Position numbers and translations under genes: made by a program | Assembly: GCF_030551755.1 (NCBI RefSeq) | Contig: NZ_JAUPEC010000019.1 | Span: forward strand, 1 to 64,000 | Source: Pseudocolwellia sp. AS88 | GTDB lineage: Bacteria > Pseudomonadota > Gammaproteobacteria > Enterobacterales > Alteromonadaceae | Direction: 5' to 3' | Length of the DNA: 64,000 nucleotides | The notes under the pieces: model-generated | Told to the model about the DNA's origin: nothing | What the model saw: only the letters and a program-made list of their open reading frames with translations | Database searches by the model: none | In this document: one piece after another, positions 25,615 to 35,628 of the stretch | Numbering within the stretch: position 1 is the stretch's first letter | Layout of the letters: each line of letters begins with the position of its first letter

Positions 25615-28356
25615 ATGAATTCAAATATTATTTTTACCGATAAACAAGAACCAGCAAGTTTATCAAACGCTACCTTTCATAAAACAACTTGCCCATATTG
25701 TGGCGTAGGTTGTGGTGTATCAACAACTGTTGTAAATAACAAAATAGTTGCGGTAACAGGAGATGAAGAACATCCTTCTAATTTCGGCAGACTCTGCGTA
25801 AAAGGTTCTTCACTCCACGAAACAGTTGCTGATAAAGGACGAATTTTAACACCAAGCGTTTTTGGAAAACCAGCTTCATGGGATGAGGCTACAACCGTTG
25901 TAGCTGAGCAGTTTAAACAAACCATTGCTGAACATGGCCCTGATTCTGTAGCTTTTTATGTGTCTGGGCAAATACTTACTGAAGATTACTACATCGTTAA
26001 TAAGCTAATGAAAGGCTTTATTGGTTCTGCTAACGTTGATACTAACTCAAGACTTTGTATGGCTTCTGCTAGTGTTGCTCATAAAAGAGCGTTTGGTGAA
26101 GATGTTGTCCCAGGCTGTTATGAAGACTTAGAGCAAGCTGATGTTATTTTTATTGTAGGCTCAAACCCAGCTTATGCACATCCTATTGTTTATCAACGCA
26201 TTGTTAAAGCTAAAGAAGATAATCCAAACCTTAAAGTAGTCGTTATTGATCCTCGTGCAACGGCTACCAGTAAAAATGCCGATCTACATATTCAATTAAA
26301 ACCAGGTACAGATGCCTTCTATTTTAATGGTTTACTGGCTTATTTAGCTAATAATAATGGGCTTGATGAAGAGTACATTAAGGAGCATTGCCTAGGTTTT
26401 GATGAAACTCTTGCGGCTGCTAAAGCACAATTACCTACCTTAGACAGTGTTGCAAAAGCTTGCGATGTTGAACTGAAAACCTTATTCCAAAGTTATGAGT
26501 TATTCGCACAAAATAAAAACGTGGTTAGCATGTTTTCAATGGGGATTAATCAATCCTCTTCAGGTGTAGATAAAGGTAATGCGCTGATCAATTGTCATTT
26601 GGCTTCAGGAAAAATTGGCTATCCGGGCGCAGGGCCTTTTTCTATTACTGGACAGCCAAATGCGATGGGTGGCCGAGAAGTTGGTGGCTTAGCGAATCAA
26701 TTAGCGGGGCACATGCACTTTGAAAACCCTAACGAAATTGAACTTGTAAAACGCTTTTGGAATGCACCTAAAATGGCTCATAAGCAAGGTTTAAAAGCCG
26801 TTGACATGTTTGATGCAGTGGAAAGGGGGGAAATTAAAGCTATCTGGATAATTGCAACAAATCCTGTTGTGAGTATGCCTAATGCAAATGTAGTAAAAGA
26901 AGCCTTAACAAAGTGTCCTTTGGTTGTAGTCAGTGAAAGCTACGAAAGTGCAGAAACTATTAATTACGCTGATGTTGTATTACCTGCAACTACATGGGGC
27001 GAAAAAGAAGGTATGGTGACAAGCTCTGAGCGAACTATTTCTTTGCAAAAGTCATTAGTTAGTGCTCCAGGTTTGGCAAAAAATGATTGGGAAATTGTGA
27101 CTTTAGTCGCACAGAAAATGGGTTTTAAAGACGCATTTGATTATAAAGACCCACATGAAATATTTACTGAACATGCTGCATTATCAGGTTTTGACAATTT
27201 ATCAGCAGAAGAAAATATTGTAAGAAGTGAAGATGAATATAGAGTTCATCGTGCTTTTGATATTTCAGGATTAGCGAGTATTTCACTTGATGAATATCGT
27301 AATTTTACTCCTACGCCATGGCCAATAAACAAAGAAAACCCTTATGGAGTTAAGCGTTTATTTACCCAAGGTGTTTTTGCAACGCCAACAGGTAAAGCTA
27401 ACCTGATCCCGATAACTGCTAAGTTACCTCAAGTGGCGCCAACCTCTAGTCAAATGATCATGAACACGGGGCGTATTCGAGATCAATGGCATACGATGAC
27501 GCGTACGGGTCGTGTCCCCAAGTTAATGACGCATTTTGCTGAACCTTTTATTCAAGTTAATGCTGAAGATGCCAAACGTCTAAATGTAAAAGATAAAGAA
27601 TTACTGCAATTAGATAATTTAGGTTCTACTTATATTGGTAGAGCACTTATAACGGATGAACAAAGAGTTGGGGAGATTTTTGTTCCTATTCATTGGAACG
27701 ATAGCTTTTCGAAATCAGCTAAAGTATCAGCACTTATTAACCCAATAACAGATGCTTTATCAGGGCAGCCTGAATTTAAGCAATGTCCAGTGGAGATAAC
27801 TGCATTTAACGCAAAATGGGCAGGTTATTTAGTGAGTACTGTTCCTGTGAGTTTGAATACAGATTATTGGACGGTAGCGACTATTGAGCAAGGGGTGAAA
27901 TACGTTTTAGCAGATAAAAACGAGTTACCTTTTACAAAAAATAACAGTGAAGCTTTATTGCAAGCTTACTACCCTGATATTTCTGATTGGGTTGTACTGG
28001 AAGACGACAAAAATCACTTTTTAAGGATTGCTGGCTTTCATGAAGATGAATTGATTTGTTTCTTCTCTGCTTGTGCTGATGCACCTATTAAGTACAGCAC
28101 GCAGTTTATAGAAAAACAAATTGGGCTGAAGCATGATGTTAAATCTCGATTCAAATTATTATCCGCATTAGATTCTGATGGTTCTTTAGATGTTGGTGAG
28201 ATTATTTGTTCATGTTTTCAAGTGGGCGAAAAAACAATTAAAGATGCGATTGTTTCAGGTGACTGTTCTTCTGTAAAAGCCTTAGGAGAAAAACTTCAAT
28301 GTGGTACTAATTGTGGTTCATGTATTCCTGAGTTAAAAGAATATTTCAAAGTATAG
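25615..28356 (+). CDS. nasA: Assimilatory nitrate reductase, catalytic subunit
   Basis: A 913-residue cytoplasmic molybdenum enzyme reducing nitrate to nitrite. Domains: N-terminal [4Fe-4S] ligands in CPYCGVGCGV and RLCVKGSS (about 26-64), the molybdopterin oxidoreductase core (about 70-560), the dinucleotide-binding domain starting near MIMNTGRIRDQWHTMTRTG (about 620-735), and a C-terminal BFD-like [2Fe-2S] domain with CSCFQVGE and CGTNCGSC (about 862-905). The C-terminal iron-sulphur domain is typical of NasA and receives electrons from the reductase encoded upstream. No nitrite reductase or nitrate transporter gene follows; the next gene is convergent. Those functions must be elsewhere. 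Confidence 0.95.
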   Translation: MNSNIIFTDKQEPASLSNATFHKTTCPYCGVGCGVSTTVVNNKIVAVTGDEEHPSNFGRLCVKGSSLHETVADKGRILTPSVFGKPASWDEATTVVAEQFKQTIAEHGPDSVAFYVSGQILTEDYYIVNKLMKGFIGSANVDTNSRLCMASASVAHKRAFGEDVVPGCYEDLEQADVIFIVGSNPAYAHPIVYQRIVKAKEDNPNLKVVVIDPRATATSKNADLHIQLKPGTDAFYFNGLLAYLANNNGLDEEYIKEHCLGFDETLAAAKAQLPTLDSVAKACDVELKTLFQSYELFAQNKNVVSMFSMGINQSSSGVDKGNALINCHLASGKIGYPGAGPFSITGQPNAMGGREVGGLANQLAGHMHFENPNEIELVKRFWNAPKMAHKQGLKAVDMFDAVERGEIKAIWIIATNPVVSMPNANVVKEALTKCPLVVVSESYESAETINYADVVLPATTWGEKEGMVTSSERTISLQKSLVSAPGLAKNDWEIVTLVAQKMGFKDAFDYKDPHEIFTEHAALSGFDNLSAEENIVRSEDEYRVHRAFDISGLASISLDEYRNFTPTPWPINKENPYGVKRLFTQGVFATPTGKANLIPITAKLPQVAPTSSQMIMNTGRIRDQWHTMTRTGRVPKLMTHFAEPFIQVNAEDAKRLNVKDKELLQLDNLGSTYIGRALITDEQRVGEIFVPIHWNDSFSKSAKVSALINPITDALSGQPEFKQCPVEITAFNAKWAGYLVSTVPVSLNTDYWTVATIEQGVKYVLADKNELPFTKNNSEALLQAYYPDISDWVVLEDDKNHFLRIAGFHEDELICFFSACADAPIKYSTQFIEKQIGLKHDVKSRFKLLSALDSDGSLDVGEIICSCFQVGEKTIKDAIVSGDCSSVKALGEKLQCGTNCGSCIPELKEYFKV

Positions 28357-28394
28357 ACACATCTTTCATTGTTGGGTGAGCATTAATCAATAAC

Positions 28395-28437
28395 TTGGTT
28401 AGACATGATAAATAATGTTAACCAAATTATTGTTTTA
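28395..28437 (+). terminator. Probable terminator of the nitrate operon
   Basis: TTGGTTA (28395-28401) pairs with TAACCAA (28419-28425), followed by ATTATTGTTTT. It lies about 40 bases after the nasA stop and just before the convergent CBS gene. Confidence 0.5.
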
Positions 28438-28443
28438 ACGAAT

Positions 28444-28869
28444 TTATGAAGCTCTTTTTTTACGGTAATTATGAGCAACAATTTTAAGAATATCACGCCA
28501 ACTAATAATACCTATCGGTGCGCCTGCATTATTGACCACAGGTAAACATGAAATATGATTATCGTGAAAGAGTAATACGGCTTCATTCAATGAAATAGAT
28601 GCTTTAGCTGTTACCAAATCCCTACACATAATTAAGTGAATTCTTTTGTGTAATAATAATAAATCTTTCGCTGTTTCTCTTTGAGTACCTACAGAAGGGC
28701 TTAAATGCTTAAATACATCTCTATCGGTGATTATGCCAACTAGTTTTTTATTATCCGTAATAAGAATATGATGAATGTTGGTTTCATCAAATACTCCCTT
28801 AGCTTTTTCTAAATCGTCATCTATGTCTAAAATAATTAAATCACGCGACATTATAGCTTCTACACTCAT
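28444..28869 (-). CDS. Two-CBS-domain protein
   Basis: A 141-residue protein consisting of a CBS pair (about 1-60 and 75-135). Phrases such as VEAIMSRDLIILDIDDDLEKA, GIITDRDVFKH and SCLPVVNNAGAPIGIISWRDILK are typical. CBS pairs bind adenine nucleotides and regulate a partner. There is no enzyme or transporter domain attached, so the partner is unknown. It converges on nasA and is divergent from the DUF2750 gene; no functional link is implied. Confidence 0.85.
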   Translation of the reverse strand: MSVEAIMSRDLIILDIDDDLEKAKGVFDETNIHHILITDNKKLVGIITDRDVFKHLSPSVGTQRETAKDLLLLHKRIHLIMCRDLVTAKASISLNEAVLLFHDNHISCLPVVNNAGAPIGIISWRDILKIVAHNYRKKRAS

Positions 28870-29082
28870 AGGCTCCTCTCTTTTTAATACCTATCAAATT
28901 TATAAACTGTTTTTATCAGCCATACCATCTTATTAACCCTTAAAAACCTAATGGTTAGATAAATAATTTGTGTATGAGATCATTCTTTTTGCTTAAAACC
29001 AACTAATGTCATAAACAATCCATATTATTCCTTTTATTTTAGTATACTAAACAACAAAAGATTATTTATTTAAAGGATCGTT

Positions 29083-29445
29083 ATGACAGATCAACAAAAT
29101 ACTATTAAAACCTTCATCGCTGATGTTAAAACATCGCAAACTTTGTGGGCATTACAAGAGCCAGAGTCAGAGAATTATGTGGTATTAGATTCAGTTAATT
29201 TTGAAGAGTCAGAGGTTATGCCATTATGGTCTACTGCTGAACTAGCACAAAGCCATTGTATTGAAGAATGGGCAGCATATCAGCCGATTGAGATTTCAGT
29301 TGCTGAATGGATGGAGTTCTGGATTGAAGACTTAAACGAAGATAATATTATTATTGGACTTAACTGGCCTGAAGAGGGCGCTTGTGTCGAGATAGAGCTG
29401 GCTGAGTTTACTCAATTACTTTCTGAAGTTGAGATCTATAAGTAA
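29083..29445 (+). CDS. DUF2750 family protein
   Basis: A 120-residue acidic, soluble protein without membrane segments. The pattern TLWALQEPESENYVVLDS, EVMPLWSTAELAQ, AAYQPIEISVAEWMEFWIEDL and IIIGLNWPEEG matches the DUF2750 family of small gammaproteobacterial proteins, whose function is not known. AAGGATCG precedes the ATG. It is monocistronic with a terminator at 29474. Confidence 0.82.
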   Translation: MTDQQNTIKTFIADVKTSQTLWALQEPESENYVVLDSVNFEESEVMPLWSTAELAQSHCIEEWAAYQPIEISVAEWMEFWIEDLNEDNIIIGLNWPEEGACVEIELAEFTQLLSEVEIYK

Positions 29446-29473
29446 TTAAAAATTCATAAAATAATAGATGTAT

Positions 29474-29526
29474 AAATCGCGCTAGATTAATTTAAATCTA
29501 ATTGGTATAGCGTGATTTTATTTATG
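29474..29526 (+). terminator. Intrinsic terminator after the DUF2750 gene
   Basis: AAATCGCGCTA (29474-29484) pairs with TAGCGTGATTT (29508-29518) with one mismatch; an inner AGATT/AATCT stem extends it. TTTTATTTATG follows. Confidence 0.65.
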
Positions 29527-29769
29527 AATGCCTAATTTCACCGCTAAGCATAATCACTTGTAGTAAAAATTTTAAGAATATGACACTTTTCTGTCTTATT
29601 TCTGACTTAAAAATATCTTTTTTATTTAATATAAATTCAAAAGCGTTAACGAGAATTTACAACAAGCTCAACTCGCTATAAATATTAATTGATTTAAAAT
29701 CAATGGTTTGGTTTTGATTTTTTTTAAATGATATATATTTCATCTTCTTTCCCACCCTCAACCACTGCA

Positions 29770-29803
29770 TGTCACAAAACTGTAATATTAATGACATATA
29801 ATT
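29770..29803 (+). promoter_or_regulatory. PHO box and -10 element of the pst operon
   Basis: ATGTCACAAAACTGTAAT (29770-29787) is close to the PhoB consensus of two CTGTCAT-like direct repeats 11 bases apart. TATAAT follows at 29798-29803, ten bases beyond the box, as in PhoB-dependent promoters where the box replaces the -35 element. The pstC start is about 40 bases further on. Confidence 0.78.
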
Positions 29804-29844
29804 CAATCTGTTCTTAATATCAATAGCAAATAAAGGCAGATTTA

Positions 29845-32064
29845 GTGGCTCTAGCATTTAAATCAACTGGCACACGTCAGCTTAAAAACTCTTTAGCAAA
29901 GTGGTTAATTACACTCGGTGGTATCAGTGTGTTATTTACTCTTGTGCTAATATTTATGTATCTACTCTACGTGATCAAACCTGTATTTGATTCAGCTACA
30001 GTAGAACAAACCTCACATATCGCACTGAGCTCAGAAGGTCGTACATTAAGTACAGGCGTGGATGAGTTAAAAGAAGTGGCTTATGAAATAAATACTCGTG
30101 GTGAAATTGTTTTTTATCGGTTAACTGATAAAAACAACCATGAATTAGGCAGCCAAATTTCATCTCAACATTTAATTTCTGATGACGCTGAAATCACACA
30201 TATTGTTGACTCAGGTATCCATTACAAATTATTAGTAGATTCAGATAATAATAACCTTGTTATTGCTCCTAAGTTTCAAGCGGTTTATACCGCTGATACC
30301 CGTGAGATAATGGCAAGAATTGATTATCCATTAGGTGAAGAGTCTTTAGAAATAGATGAAAACAATGAGCAATTAAAGAAAGTTGCTTTTGCCATGAATT
30401 CTGAAAAAGTGGTTTTTGTTGCCAAAACAACTGACGGTCGTTTAATTAAAACTTCTTTACTTGCTGAAGATGACTTTGACTACGATCCTGCCTTTGAAGC
30501 TATTTATCAAGAAATTGACTTTTATTCAAAAAAAGTTGATGAAATACTTATCACGCCAGATTTATCATTAGCCTTTGTTCAAAGTGGAAATACAGTATCT
30601 GTTTTTGATCTAACAGATGAAGATGTTGTTACTTTAAAAGCAGAGATAAAACCAAAAACTAATATTACGTCAATGGCATTGTTATCGGGCAGTAGCTCGG
30701 TATTAATTGGTGACGACAAAGGTAATATTAGCCAATGGTTTGAAGTGGCTAGTGACAGTGGAAGAGACTTTCAAAAAATTCGCTCGTTTAATAACGCTTC
30801 AGGCGAAAGCGTTGCTAAGATTTATACGGAACAATTTCGTAAGAGTTTTTACACCGTAAGTTCTTCAGGTGCTGCAGATATCTTTTACACCACAAGTGAA
30901 GCTCAGTTGTGGAATGGTAAAATTGCTGAAACTGCACCACAAGCGTTTGCAATTTCACCACGTGCTGATGCTATTGTTACAGTCAGTAATAATGAATTGA
31001 AAATATTCACAGTTCATAACGAACATCCTGAAGTTACATGGTCTGCGCTATGGAACGAAGTTTGGTATGAAGGTTATGCTGAACCAGATTATATTTGGCA
31101 ATCAACATCAGGTACTGATGATTTTGAAGCGAAATTTTCATTAGTTCCTATTTCATTTGGTACATTAAAAGCGGCATTTTATGCCATGCTATTTGCTGTG
31201 CCTATCGCATTAACTGCAGCTATATATACTGCTTATTTTATGACGCCAGGTTTACGTAAAAAAGTAAAACCTACCATCGAATTAATGGAAGCATTACCAA
31301 CGGTTATTTTAGGTTTCTTAGCGGGTTTATGGTTAGCACCCATTATTGAAATTTATTTACCTGCGATTTTCTTAATGGTGATTTTCTTACCACTATCAAC
31401 ATTAATCGCTGCTTTCGCTTGGTATAAATTACCAAAAGATATCAAATTAAAAATACCTGAAACATTAGCGCCAGTAATTCTAATACCTGTAATTTTAATT
31501 TCTGTTTATTGTGCTTTTGCTTTATCTCCAATTCTTGAAACTCATATGTTTGGTGGAGATGTACGTCAATACATTACCAATGAGTTAGGTATTAACTTTG
31601 ACCAACGTAATGCGTTAGTTGTTGGTATCGCTATGGGCTTTGCTGTTATTCCTACCATATTTACTATGGCTGAAGATGCAATTTTTAGTGTACCTCGTCA
31701 TTTAACAAGTGGTTCTTTGGCTTTAGGTGCTACTCAATGGCAAACATTAATTAAAGTGGTTTTATTAACGGCTAGCCCTGGGATTTTCTCTGCACTAATG
31801 ATGGGTCTTGGTCGTGCTGTTGGTGAAACTATGATTGTATTAATGGCAACAGGTAACACACCAATACTTGATTGGAGTATTTTCCAAGGTATGAGAACGC
31901 TTGCGGCTAACATTGCGGTAGAAATGCCTGAGTCAGAAGTGGGAAGTTCACATTATAGAATTCTATTCTTAGCTGCATTTGTTTTATTTGTGTTTACTTT
32001 TGTAGTTAATACACTTGCAGAGTTTGTTCGTCAGCGTTTACGCGACAAATATAGCTCACTATAA
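29845..32064 (+). CDS. pstC: Phosphate ABC transporter permease PstC, long form
   Basis: A 739-residue inner-membrane permease, more than twice the length of E. coli PstC (319). One membrane segment (about 28-50) is followed by a large extracytoplasmic region (about 55-425) with beta-propeller-like repeats (ALLSGSSSVLIGDDKGNISQWFE), then the conserved permease domain (about 430-735). The loop SLALGATQWQTLIKVVLLTASPGIFSALMMGLGRAVGE holds the ATPase-contact motif. The start is GTG. It opens the pst operon behind a PHO box. No pstS precedes it. The large extra domain is known in marine gammaproteobacteria; its role is not established. Confidence 0.92.
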   Translation: MALAFKSTGTRQLKNSLAKWLITLGGISVLFTLVLIFMYLLYVIKPVFDSATVEQTSHIALSSEGRTLSTGVDELKEVAYEINTRGEIVFYRLTDKNNHELGSQISSQHLISDDAEITHIVDSGIHYKLLVDSDNNNLVIAPKFQAVYTADTREIMARIDYPLGEESLEIDENNEQLKKVAFAMNSEKVVFVAKTTDGRLIKTSLLAEDDFDYDPAFEAIYQEIDFYSKKVDEILITPDLSLAFVQSGNTVSVFDLTDEDVVTLKAEIKPKTNITSMALLSGSSSVLIGDDKGNISQWFEVASDSGRDFQKIRSFNNASGESVAKIYTEQFRKSFYTVSSSGAADIFYTTSEAQLWNGKIAETAPQAFAISPRADAIVTVSNNELKIFTVHNEHPEVTWSALWNEVWYEGYAEPDYIWQSTSGTDDFEAKFSLVPISFGTLKAAFYAMLFAVPIALTAAIYTAYFMTPGLRKKVKPTIELMEALPTVILGFLAGLWLAPIIEIYLPAIFLMVIFLPLSTLIAAFAWYKLPKDIKLKIPETLAPVILIPVILISVYCAFALSPILETHMFGGDVRQYITNELGINFDQRNALVVGIAMGFAVIPTIFTMAEDAIFSVPRHLTSGSLALGATQWQTLIKVVLLTASPGIFSALMMGLGRAVGETMIVLMATGNTPILDWSIFQGMRTLAANIAVEMPESEVGSSHYRILFLAAFVLFVFTFVVNTLAEFVRQRLRDKYSSL

Positions 32065-32084
32065 AGGCAAGACTTTAGGTAAAT

Positions 32085-33755
32085 ATGATGAAAAACAGTA
32101 ATAAAGAGCAACAAAATATGAATAAATGGTTTAGTTCAGGATCTCCTTGGATTTGGTTATCAGCTGGTGGTGTAAGTATCAGCTTAATATCCGTACTTGG
32201 TTTGTTATGGTTAATTGCTTCTAAAGGTTTATCTTACTTTTGGCCTGCAGATATTTACGAGTTTAAATCAATTAACGACCAAGGCATTCATGGTACGGTT
32301 ATTGGTGAAATATACGATCGTGAGTTTATTCCTGCATCACAATTAGCACATACCGATATTAAGTTGGCGCCTGGCGAAGAAACAGTTGAACGTTTGTTGG
32401 TAAAAACAGGTAACCGCGAGTTAGTCAGTTTAGATTTTAGATGGTTATTGGTGCCAGAAATTCAAACAACTACAAAACCTGAAGATGTTGTTGTTATTGA
32501 GCGCAGAACCAATGGTAATTTCTACGGCTATATTGAATCAGTTATTCTTGACGGTACTGTAGTTGATATTTCTAAATTACCAGAGCTACTTGAGCGTGTT
32601 GATAATTTTCAGGAAGAAATTGATACGCTGCAAAACTCTTATATCGGTGCTATAAACTATAAGATTGAACGCACACGTTTAAAAGAACGTAAGTATAAAC
32701 TTGATAATGAATTAACCGATGAATTAGTTAAAGAGCTAAATACTGAAGTTGCTGATTTAGAAGCTGAATATCAAGTGCTAGAAGCTGAGTTAATGGGCTT
32801 ACGTAAGCAAGTTGCACGTGACCAAATAGTTGTAAGAGCGATGGACGGTCAAAAGGTTACCATTAACTTTGAACATATTCTTAAAGTAACTTACAACAAC
32901 AGACTTAACTTTATTGATAAATTCTTAACATTCTTACAGCAAATAAGCGCATTTTTAGTAGATGACCCACGAGAAGCAAATACAGAAGGTGGCGTATTCC
33001 CAGCTATTTTTGGTACTGTTTTAATGGTGTTATTAATGACGGTAATTGTTTCACCTTTTGGTGTGATAGCCGCGATTTATTTACATGAATATGCAGGTAA
33101 AAATGCATTTACCAAGTTATTACGTATCGCTGTTATTAACTTAGCTGGTGTGCCATCTATAGTTTATGGGGTATTCGGCTTAGGCTTCTTTGTTTATATG
33201 GTTGGTGGCAGTTTAGATCAACTGTTTTACCCTGAAACATTACCAAGTCCAACTTTTGGTACACCAGGTGTTATGTGGTCAGCGATCACTTTAGCAATAC
33301 TAACGCTACCTGTTGTTATTGTTTCAACAGAAGAAGGTTTATCTCGTATACCGTCAGCTATGAGACATGGTAGTTTAGCTTTAGGTGCAACAAAAGCAGA
33401 AACCTTATGGCGTATTATTTTACCTATTGCTAGCCCTGCAATTATGACAGGTATTATATTGGCTATTGCACGTGCAGCTGGCGAAGTAGCTCCGCTAATG
33501 CTTGTTGGTGTTGTTAAAATGGCGCCTAATTTACCATTAGATGGTAACTTCCCATTTTTACATTTAGACCGAAAGTTTATGCATTTAGGCTTCCATATAT
33601 ACGATGTTGGCTTCCAAAGCCCTAACGTAGAAGCAGCAAGACCATTAGTGTATGCAACGGCTTTATTACTAGTAACGATTATTGTTGGTTTGAATATGAC
33701 AGCAGTTTCTGTACGTAACAAATTACGTGAGAAATATAGAATGTTAGAGCACTAA
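32085..33755 (+). CDS. pstA: Phosphate ABC transporter permease PstA, long form
   Basis: A 556-residue permease; E. coli PstA has 296. A membrane segment (about 22-47) is followed by an extra region (about 50-300) with a coiled coil rich in Glu and Leu (TRLKERKYKLDNELTDEL to LEAELMGLRKQV), then the permease domain (about 305-550) with SLALGATKAETLWRIILPIASPAI and ARAAGEVAPLML. It forms the channel with PstC. It lies 20 bases after pstC. Two ATG codons are adjacent at the start; the first is used here. Confidence 0.92.
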   Translation: MMKNSNKEQQNMNKWFSSGSPWIWLSAGGVSISLISVLGLLWLIASKGLSYFWPADIYEFKSINDQGIHGTVIGEIYDREFIPASQLAHTDIKLAPGEETVERLLVKTGNRELVSLDFRWLLVPEIQTTTKPEDVVVIERRTNGNFYGYIESVILDGTVVDISKLPELLERVDNFQEEIDTLQNSYIGAINYKIERTRLKERKYKLDNELTDELVKELNTEVADLEAEYQVLEAELMGLRKQVARDQIVVRAMDGQKVTINFEHILKVTYNNRLNFIDKFLTFLQQISAFLVDDPREANTEGGVFPAIFGTVLMVLLMTVIVSPFGVIAAIYLHEYAGKNAFTKLLRIAVINLAGVPSIVYGVFGLGFFVYMVGGSLDQLFYPETLPSPTFGTPGVMWSAITLAILTLPVVIVSTEEGLSRIPSAMRHGSLALGATKAETLWRIILPIASPAIMTGIILAIARAAGEVAPLMLVGVVKMAPNLPLDGNFPFLHLDRKFMHLGFHIYDVGFQSPNVEAARPLVYATALLLVTIIVGLNMTAVSVRNKLREKYRMLEH

Positions 33756-33812
33756 GCTATTAACTTCGACAACGCATAAAACATTATTTAAACAACTTAT
33801 TTATATGAACAA

Positions 33813-33828
33813 TGGAGGGAAACCTCCA
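33813..33828 (+). promoter_or_regulatory. GNRA-capped hairpin before pstB
   Basis: TGGAGG and CCTCCA form a perfect six-base stem closed by GAAA, a stable tetraloop. It sequesters a GGAGG that looks like a ribosome-binding site but is 27 bases before the pstB ATG. It may set RNA stability or segmental expression between pstA and pstB. Confidence 0.55.
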
Positions 33829-33844
33829 ACAATGAGAGAAAAAT

Positions 33845-34669
33845 ATGATCTCTGTAACACCAACAGCTGTAGCTGATAGTCCAAACAAAATAGACTTAAA
33901 CAATTTAACGCCAGAGCAAGTAGCGTTAGACATTAAAAACCTGAACTTGTATTACGGTGAGAAACAAGCTTTACAAAATATATCTATGGCTATACCAAAA
34001 GGCCAAGTAACAGCTTTCATCGGCCCAAGTGGTTGTGGTAAATCAACGTTATTACGCTGTATTAACCGTATGAACGATTTAGTTGATATTTGTAAAATTA
34101 CAGGTGAAATTAATCTTCATGGTGAAAATATATATGGTCGTCATGTTGATGTAGCTGAATTACGTCGTTCTGTTGGTATGGTATTTCAGCGTCCAAATCC
34201 ATTTCCAAAAAGCATTTATGAAAATGTTGTTTATGGTTTACGTATTAAAGGTGAAAACAACCGTAGAGTTTTAGATGAAGCGGTAGAGCAAGCATTAAAA
34301 AGTGCAGCACTTTGGAACGAAGTTAAAGACAGGTTACACGAAAGTGCGCTAGGCTTATCGGGTGGTCAGCAACAACGTTTAGTTATTGCGCGTGCCATAG
34401 CTATTCAACCAGAAGTTTTATTATTAGATGAACCTACTTCTGCACTTGATCCTATATCAACATTAACGATTGAAGAGCTTATCAATGATTTAAAACAACA
34501 GTTTACCGTTGTTATTGTTACTCATAATATGCAACAAGCAGCACGTGTTTCAGATCAAACTGCCTTTATGTATATGGGTGACTTAATTGAATATAACGAT
34601 ACCAATACGTTATTTACAACCCCAAGTAAAAAGAAAACAGAAGACTATATTACTGGTCGTTACGGTTAA
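33845..34669 (+). CDS. pstB: Phosphate ABC transporter ATP-binding protein PstB
   Basis: A 274-residue ATPase. Walker A is GPSGCGKST (about 60-68), the Q-loop [16 protein letters not shown], the signature [12 protein letters not shown] (about 172), Walker [13 protein letters not shown]. The extended N-terminus (about 25 residues before the first strand) is common in this family. It drives PstCA. It is third in the pst operon, 89 bases after pstA with a hairpin in the gap. Confidence 0.96.
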   Translation: MISVTPTAVADSPNKIDLNNLTPEQVALDIKNLNLYYGEKQALQNISMAIPKGQVTAFIGPSGCGKSTLLRCINRMNDLVDICKITGEINLHGENIYGRHVDVAELRRSVGMVFQRPNPFPKSIYENVVYGLRIKGENNRRVLDEAVEQALKSAALWNEVKDRLHESALGLSGGQQQRLVIARAIAIQPEVLLLDEPTSALDPISTLTIEELINDLKQQFTVVIVTHNMQQAARVSDQTAFMYMGDLIEYNDTNTLFTTPSKKKTEDYITGRYG

Positions 34670-34753
34670 TAATCTGTGATTCGTTTCTAAGTAAATAATC
34701 ATATATTGTTGTGATTAAACGAGATTAACTCAAATAAATATAATAGGTGAGGC

Positions 34754-35455
34754 ATGGACAGTTTAAATATTAGCCGTCATATATCAGGTCAGTTTAACGA
34801 AGATTTAGAACGCATTATTAATTTAGTAATGCAAATGGGCGGCTTGGTTGAGACGCAATTAAAAGAAGCATTAGAGTCTGTAAGTCAAGGTGATGAAGAC
34901 TTGGCGAAAAAAGTCTTATCGAACGATTATCAAGTAAATAACCTTGAAATTGTTATTGATGACGAATGTACGCGTGTTATTGCCAAAAGGCAGCCTGCTG
35001 CAGGCGATTTACGTTTAGTGATGGCAATTATAAAAACCATCGCTGATTTAGAGCGTATTGGCGATGAGGCAACTAAAATAGCTAAAGTGACTTTAGAAAG
35101 CCTAACAAGCAAACATAAAGAGCTTTTACTTAATTTAGATAACTTAGGTCGAAGAGTTTTAGAATGCTTACAATTAACTCTTGATGCGTTTACACGCATG
35201 GACGTAGATGCTGCATTTAAGATCCATCAAATTGATGAAAAAATAGATCGTGAATATGAAGCGTTAATGCGTCAATTAATGACTTATATGATGGAAGATC
35301 CACGTTCAATACCACAAGTAATGAGTGTTATATGGTCTGCTAGAGCATTGGAACGAATTGGTGATCGTTGCCAAAATATATGTGAGTACATTATTTATTT
35401 TGTTGAAGGTAAAGTTGTACGACACACCAGTGTTGAAGATATGAAAAAGCTATAA
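34754..35455 (+). CDS. phoU: Phosphate signalling protein PhoU
   Basis: A 233-residue protein of two three-helix bundles. The metal-binding repeats E/DxxxD appear in ETQLKEALESVSQGDEDLAKKVL and in ALERIGDRCQNICEYI, with KTIADLERIGDEATKIA in the first half. PhoU links Pst activity to the PhoR/PhoB system, repressing it at high phosphate. It is the last gene of the pst operon. No phoB or phoR is present in the window. Confidence 0.95.
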   Translation: MDSLNISRHISGQFNEDLERIINLVMQMGGLVETQLKEALESVSQGDEDLAKKVLSNDYQVNNLEIVIDDECTRVIAKRQPAAGDLRLVMAIIKTIADLERIGDEATKIAKVTLESLTSKHKELLLNLDNLGRRVLECLQLTLDAFTRMDVDAAFKIHQIDEKIDREYEALMRQLMTYMMEDPRSIPQVMSVIWSARALERIGDRCQNICEYIIYFVEGKVVRHTSVEDMKKL

Positions 35456-35628
35456 ATTTAATCTGCTTATTTAATAAATCGGTAACTTATATTAATTAAA
35501 TTACCACGAGTTTTTAAAGAAAAGACTTATATTTTATAAGTAATCGTCGACAAAGCGTTTGCTAATTGTAACAAATCAGTTAATATCCGCGGCGAATAAC
35601 AATAATGTGAACCTTACTGGAAATTAAT

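Noticed and set aside
29657-29857. Minus-strand frame upstream of pstC
   Set aside because: It covers the PHO box, promoter and pstC start; these signals explain the region better.
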